DNA of 64,000 nucleotides, taken from contig NZ_OY776217.1 of the NCBI RefSeq assembly GCF_963675455.1, forward strand, positions 1,660,001-1,724,000, given 5' to 3'. The notes beneath the pieces are model-generated. The model saw only the letters and a list, made by a program, of their open reading frames with translations, was not told the origin of the DNA and ran no database searches. Both the position numbers and the translations under genes were made by a program. Below are positions 60,038 to 64,000 of this stretch, in pieces. Position 1 is the first letter of the stretch. The number at the start of each line of letters is the position of its first letter. This stretch comes from Emcibacter sp. GTDB taxonomy: Bacteria; Pseudomonadota; Alphaproteobacteria; Sphingomonadales; Emcibacteraceae.

Positions 60038-62137
60038 ATGTCTGATCTGAATCCTATTGCCCCGGATAAACTGACAGAGGCCCAGGCCCGCGACGAGCTT
60101 GAACGGCTGGCCCTTGAAATCGCTCATCATGACAAGCTCTATCATCAGCAGGATATGCCGGAGATTTCCGACGCGGAATATGATGCATTGCGCCGCAGGA
60201 ACGAGGAAATTGAAAAGCTGTTTCCAAACCTGATACGGGAAGACAGTCCCTCCGGCCAGGTCGGGGCTGCCCCGGCCAGCGGTTTTGCCAAGGTGCGGCA
60301 TGCCAAGCCCATGCTTTCCCTCGATAATGCCTTTGATGATCAGGATGTTGTGGATTTTGTCGACCGCTGCCGAAGATTTCTGAGCCTGTCCGGCAGTGAT
60401 GAAATCACCCTGACGGCGGAGCCTAAGATTGACGGTTTGTCAGCTTCCCTGCGCTTTGAAAAAGGGGCCTTCGTTCAGGGCTTGACCCGTGGCGACGGAA
60501 GGGTCGGGGAAAATATTACGGACAATCTCAGGACCCTGGATGACATACCGAAAAAGCTGAAGGGCGATGGCTGGCCTGACGTGTTGGAAGTGCGCGGTGA
60601 AGTTTACATGGGCAAGTCCGACTTTTTTGCCCTTAATGAAAAACAAACCGAAGCCGGGAAAAAGGTTTTTGCCAACCCCCGCAATGCGGCAGCCGGTTCC
60701 CTGCGCCAGCTGGACAGCACCATCACCGCCGAACGTCCGCTCAAATTTTTTGCCTATGGCTGGGGAGAATTATCCGCGCCGCTGGCGGACACCCAATATG
60801 AAGCTCTTGCCAGGCTTGGGGACTGGGGATTTAAAATCAACAGCCTGACCAGACTCTGTAGATCAGTTGAGGACGCGCTGGATCATTACCACGACATCGC
60901 CCGGCAGCGGGCCAACCTGGACTATGATATTGACGGTGTGGTTTACAAGGTGGACCGTCTTGATCTGCAGGACCGGCTTGGCATGGTCAGCCGGGCGCCG
61001 CGCTGGGCCATTGCCCACAAGTTCCCGGCGGAACAGGCGATTACGACACTACGGGATGTGGAATTCCAGGTCGGACGCACCGGCGCTGTGACCCCCGTGG
61101 CCCGGCTTGAACCGGTTACCGTGGGTGGCGTCGTAGTGTCAAATGCGACGTTGCACAATGCCGACGAAATCGAGCGGCTCGGCGTGCGCATCGGTGACAA
61201 GGTAATTGTCCAGCGGGCCGGGGACGTGATCCCCCAGGTGGTGCGGGTCCAGGAGGCGGCGCCGGACGGCCGGAACATCGAATTCCCCAAAACCTGCCCG
61301 AGTTGTGACAGTCATCTGGAGCGGGAAGAGGGCGAAGTGGTCTGGCGTTGTTCAGGCGGCCTGATCTGTCCGGCGCAACGGGTGGAGCGGTTGCGTCATT
61401 TTGTCTCCCGCAATGCCTTTGATATTGACGGTCTGGGCGCCAAGCAGATCGAGTTCTTCTTTACCAGGGGCATGATCCAGAGTCCGGCAGACATTTTCAC
61501 TCTGAAGGAGCGGGATGAAACCGAAGGCAACCTCCAGCGCCTGAAAAACTTTGAGGGCTGGGGCGAGCAGTCGGTCAATAACCTGTGGCAGGCCATTGAC
61601 GAGCGGCGGGAAATTGCCATGGACAGATTTCTGTACGCCTTGGGCATCCGTCATATCGGACAACAGAATGCCCGGCTGTTGTGCCTGAATTACCTGACCA
61701 TGGATACATTGCTTGCCCAGATGGAAGCGGCCCGGGACCGGGACAGTGACGCCTATGATCAACTTTTGAATATTGACGGCATCGGTCCCAAAGTAGCGGA
61801 AGCCATCGTCGAGTTTTTTGCCGAACCCCACAACCGGCAGGTCGTCGAAGACCTGAGACAGCAGGTCAATGTCCAGGAGTTCGAGGCGCCGAAGACCGAT
61901 GGCTCCCTGGTTGCCGGCAAGACCATTGTCTTTACCGGCAAGCTGGAAAAAATGTCACGCCAGGAAGCCAAGGCCTCGGCAGAAAACCTTGGGGCAAAAG
62001 TGTCCGGATCCGTGTCCGCCAAAACCGACATGGTGGTGGCTGGCCCGGGGGCCGGTTCCAAGCTGAAAAAGGCTGCGGAGCTAGGTGTTCAGACACTTAC
62101 GGAAGACGAATGGCTGGAAATGATCGGCCAGACCTGA
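60038..62137 (+). CDS. ligA: NAD-dependent DNA ligase LigA
   Basis: A 699-residue replicative ligase. The adenylation lysine K130 is in AEPKIDGLSASLRF; the N-terminal Ia domain has HDKLYHQQDMPEISDAEYD; an OB fold follows; the four zinc ligands appear around CPSCDSHLE and CSGGLICPAQ; HhH motifs precede a C-terminal BRCT domain (VAGKTIVFTGKLEKMSRQEAK). All catalytic parts are present. Last gene of the bamD-recN-ligA group. Confidence 0.98.
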   Translation: MSDLNPIAPDKLTEAQARDELERLALEIAHHDKLYHQQDMPEISDAEYDALRRRNEEIEKLFPNLIREDSPSGQVGAAPASGFAKVRHAKPMLSLDNAFDDQDVVDFVDRCRRFLSLSGSDEITLTAEPKIDGLSASLRFEKGAFVQGLTRGDGRVGENITDNLRTLDDIPKKLKGDGWPDVLEVRGEVYMGKSDFFALNEKQTEAGKKVFANPRNAAAGSLRQLDSTITAERPLKFFAYGWGELSAPLADTQYEALARLGDWGFKINSLTRLCRSVEDALDHYHDIARQRANLDYDIDGVVYKVDRLDLQDRLGMVSRAPRWAIAHKFPAEQAITTLRDVEFQVGRTGAVTPVARLEPVTVGGVVVSNATLHNADEIERLGVRIGDKVIVQRAGDVIPQVVRVQEAAPDGRNIEFPKTCPSCDSHLEREEGEVVWRCSGGLICPAQRVERLRHFVSRNAFDIDGLGAKQIEFFFTRGMIQSPADIFTLKERDETEGNLQRLKNFEGWGEQSVNNLWQAIDERREIAMDRFLYALGIRHIGQQNARLLCLNYLTMDTLLAQMEAARDRDSDAYDQLLNIDGIGPKVAEAIVEFFAEPHNRQVVEDLRQQVNVQEFEAPKTDGSLVAGKTIVFTGKLEKMSRQEAKASAENLGAKVSGSVSAKTDMVVAGPGAGSKLKKAAELGVQTLTEDEWLEMIGQT

Positions 62138-62331
62138 TCTGCCAATTCACAAGACCGGCAACTGCTATAAACTATAGTTATGCATGAAACTATACTCTTG
62201 AGCTCAAGGTATGCATTAAATGCATGTCTGCCGCGCAATTTTATTATCTACAAAAAATTTGAATAAAACTTTATCTACAGCTCACCGGCGGACGACCACC
62301 GGTTAATTCAACAGATTTTAAGGATAGATCA

Positions 62332-62583
62332 ATGACAAAATATATCGAAGGATATGATTTCATGGATCTGTTGAAGGACAAAAGTCTTGTGCCTGTGACA
62401 GATCTCGCCGAAGTAAAGCTGGCCGATAAAGTGGCTGCTTTCATGTCCAGGCTGACCGGAAAAATTAATCGTTCCGTGATTGTGGCCGATTATGATTTCA
62501 TGGACCTGCTACAGGAAAAGGGCTATGTGCCTGTTAGTGAGCCGGCCAACGATAACGCTCCGGCGGTAAATATCGCTTCCTGA
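62332..62583 (+). CDS. Small protein with duplicated YDFMDLL motif
   Basis: An 83-residue protein of unknown family. It is built on two copies of a roughly 20-residue unit, EGYDFMDLLKDKSLVPVTDL at 7-26 and DYDFMDLLQEKGYVPVSEP at 53-71, joined by a charged helix with KLADKVAAFMSRLTGK. The ATG at 62332 follows AAGGATAG. It has a strong terminator and its own gap of 194 A/T-rich bases upstream. The repeated aromatic-acidic motif looks like a peptide that docks on a partner; that is speculation. Confidence 0.6.
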   Translation: MTKYIEGYDFMDLLKDKSLVPVTDLAEVKLADKVAAFMSRLTGKINRSVIVADYDFMDLLQEKGYVPVSEPANDNAPAVNIAS

Positions 62584-62618
62584 TACAGAGTTCTGTTTCA
62601 GATGTCAGACCCTCAAGG

Positions 62619-62641
62619 AGCCGGCTTTTGCCGGCTTTTTT
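62619..62641 (+). terminator. Intrinsic terminator after the small repeat protein
   Basis: AGCCGGC (62619-62625) pairs with GCCGGCT (62630-62636) across TTTT, followed by TTTTTA. Confidence 0.9.
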
Positions 62642-62668
62642 ACTGTTCCCGTCAGGCGCCTACTGGCC

Positions 62669-63589
62669 TCAGTCCCGTTTCAGGGTCAGGGCCCGCCATT
62701 CATTGAGGGCATAGTCTTTTTCAAGTTCAAACCCCTGGGCCCGGTAGGCGTCCAGGACCGCTTCCTGCTGTTTGTCCAGCAGGCCGGACAGGATCAGGTG
62801 ACCATCAGGAGTAAGGTGCCGGGCCATGTCGGGGGCCAGTTCGATCAGCGGGCCGGCCAGGATATTGGCGACAATCAGGTCAAAGGGACCGCGCCCGGAC
62901 AGCCGGGGGTCTGCGAAACCGTCCGCAGTCAGGGCAAAGACGCCCTGTCTGTCCTGTTCCGCACTGCTCAGCGGCACATGGTTCACCTCTGCATTTTCGA
63001 TAGTGGTGTCTGTGGCGATGGGATCGATGTCGCTGGCCGTCACCGGGCTGTTCCACAGTTTTGCCATGGCCAGGGCCAGAACGCCGGAACCGCAGCCCAG
63101 GTCCAGGATGTTTTGGGGTTGTCCCTTGCGGGCGATATCTTCAATGGCCAGAAGGCAGCCGTGGGTTGTTTCATGCTGGCCGGTGCCAAAGGCCTGGCCG
63201 GCTTCAATCTGCAGACTGATGCGGTCGGCAGGGACCTTGTCGGCGTCGTGGCTGCCGTAAATGAAGAATTTCCCCGTATCCACCGGTTTGAGTATCTTCT
63301 GGGATTCCGCCACCCAGTCCCGCTGTTCCACTTCCTCGATGGTGAAGTCCGGCTGCCCGATATTATACAGCTCATTCAGGAAACCGATCGCCCCCCTGAT
63401 CTGTTCCTCCTTTGGCCGGTTGATATAATATCCCTCGAAGATCCACAGTTCCGGTGTTTCCTTCTGCTCGAAACTGCTGAAGGTTGGTACGGGATCACCG
63501 GCCAGCGCATAGAGGAGTTCCTCGAAAGCGGGAATGATGTCAAGGGGGAGCGCCAGGCTCAGTTTCCAGGTTGAATCGGGAATATTCAC
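62669..63589 (-). CDS. prmA: Ribosomal protein L11 methyltransferase PrmA
   Basis: A 306-residue SAM-dependent methyltransferase that trimethylates L11. It has the N-terminal substrate-recognition domain, then the linker with EAGQAFGTGQHETTHGCL and the SAM motif ILDLGCGSGVLALAMAKL, and the NILAGPL catalytic-loop (N-x-P/L-type) segment NPPY-like VANILAGPLIELAPDM. ATG at 63589. Genes on both sides are unrelated. It converges with the small repeat protein across a terminator. Confidence 0.94.
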   Translation of the reverse strand: MNIPDSTWKLSLALPLDIIPAFEELLYALAGDPVPTFSSFEQKETPELWIFEGYYINRPKEEQIRGAIGFLNELYNIGQPDFTIEEVEQRDWVAESQKILKPVDTGKFFIYGSHDADKVPADRISLQIEAGQAFGTGQHETTHGCLLAIEDIARKGQPQNILDLGCGSGVLALAMAKLWNSPVTASDIDPIATDTTIENAEVNHVPLSSAEQDRQGVFALTADGFADPRLSGRGPFDLIVANILAGPLIELAPDMARHLTPDGHLILSGLLDKQQEAVLDAYRAQGFELEKDYALNEWRALTLKRD

Positions 63590-63803
63590 GGGCAGGGTCC
63601 TTTATGTTTCCAGCCTTTATGGCGAGAAGTGCGGCCGGAAACAACCAAAATCCGGCAGTTTCCACGATAAAATGCGATCAGACATAGCTTATATGCGACA
63701 AGAAGCCGGCCGCCTACTTGTGAAGTAGGGGATCATTCTTTTATACTCATTCCATAAGTTGACATAAACTGCTCAATAAGAAAATGAACTGAAGGAACCG
63801 ACC

Positions 63804-64000
63804 ATGAAGGGGATATTATTCGCGGCGACGGCCCTGTCCGCAGGGATTATGGCAAACCTGGCATTTGCCGATAATGATTTTTCCGAGAAGCGGGACCACA
63901 AGGGTTTTACCGTCATTAAAATCGAAACCGGCCTGTCGCTGGACGTTCATATCGGCGATGAGTTTTCGGTTGAAGTGATGGGCGACGAGAAGAAGGTCGC
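63804..64000 (+). CDS. Exported GIN/DUF2807-like protein (3' end outside window)
   Basis: The first 65 residues of a secreted protein. A signal peptide (ILFAATALSAGIMANLAFA-D) precedes DFSEKRDHKGFTVIKIETGLSLDVHIGDEFSVEVMGDEK, whose repeating FTVIKIETGLSLDV...FSVEV strands resemble the beta-helix start of the GIN/DUF2807 domain. ATG 63804 follows GAAGGA. The remainder lies beyond the window, so the assignment is provisional. Confidence 0.6.
   Translation, partial: MKGILFAATALSAGIMANLAFADNDFSEKRDHKGFTVIKIETGLSLDVHIGDEFSVEVMGDEKKV

Overview
The window reads as a chromosomal segment of an alphaproteobacterium. The signs are the gene order dciA-dsbA-smc next to mutY, an F0-only ATP synthase operon with paired b'/b subunits, rnpB placed just before a complete division/cell-wall (dcw) cluster, and candidate CtrA (TTAA-N7-TTAA) and CcrM (GANTC) sites at cell-cycle promoters. 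I place it loosely near the Emcibacterales/Kordiimonadales/Sneathiella part of the class; the species is not determined. No phage, transposase, CRISPR array, tRNA or rRNA was seen.

Layout. 1-3.4 kb (minus): a truncated GST, a DUF6151 protein, mutY and a DUF3667 membrane protein. 3.5-11.2 kb (plus): dciA, a DsbA-type oxidoreductase, smc, then atpI-atpB-atpE-b'-b behind a near-consensus promoter and closed by a strong terminator. 11.3-23.5 kb: a mixed set including hsp20, a lytic transglycosylase lipoprotein, an amidohydrolase, a 1195-residue oxoprolinase/hydantoinase fusion, a MerR-controlled metal permease, a cupin, a TerB/J-domain protein, an EamA transporter and an AmpD-like amidase. 23.5-25.4 kb: three single-domain PilZ proteins interleaved with the RNase P RNA gene.

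25.5-43.1 kb is the dcw cluster mraZ-rsmH-ftsL-ftsI-murE-murF-mraY-ftsW-murG-murC-murB-ddlB-ftsQ-ftsA-ftsZ. Most genes overlap or abut, so a single long operon with translational coupling is likely. murD is missing from its usual place between mraY and ftsW. The mraZ promoter carries a CtrA-type site beside a set of MraZ boxes, and the ftsA-ftsZ gap plus the start of ftsZ hold six GANTC sites. In many alphaproteobacteria ftsZ is followed by lpxC and then bamD-recN-ligA. Here bamD-recN-ligA appears only at 57.5-62.1 kb, and lpxC is absent from the interval.

The roughly 14 kb between ftsZ and bamD holds a two-gene cassette flanked by copies of a short palindromic repeat; HPPD divergent from an Lrp/AsnC regulator; an operon of a fused indolepyruvate:ferredoxin oxidoreductase with a HisC-like aminotransferase and a PAP2 phosphatase, divergent from a second Lrp/AsnC regulator; a ZnuA-type zinc-binding protein with a Zur-like box; an AtoE-type short-chain fatty-acid transporter; and an Aer-like PAS protein followed by a soluble chemoreceptor. 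The theme is aromatic amino-acid breakdown plus nutrient and redox sensing. The window closes with an 83-residue protein built on a duplicated motif, prmA, and a partial exported GIN/DUF2807-like protein.

The most notable observations are regulatory: perfect CtrA-type sites before two of the three PilZ genes and before mraZ, the GANTC cluster at ftsZ, and a Zur-like dyad at znuA. Together they suggest cell-cycle control of a PilZ-rnpB-dcw neighbourhood.
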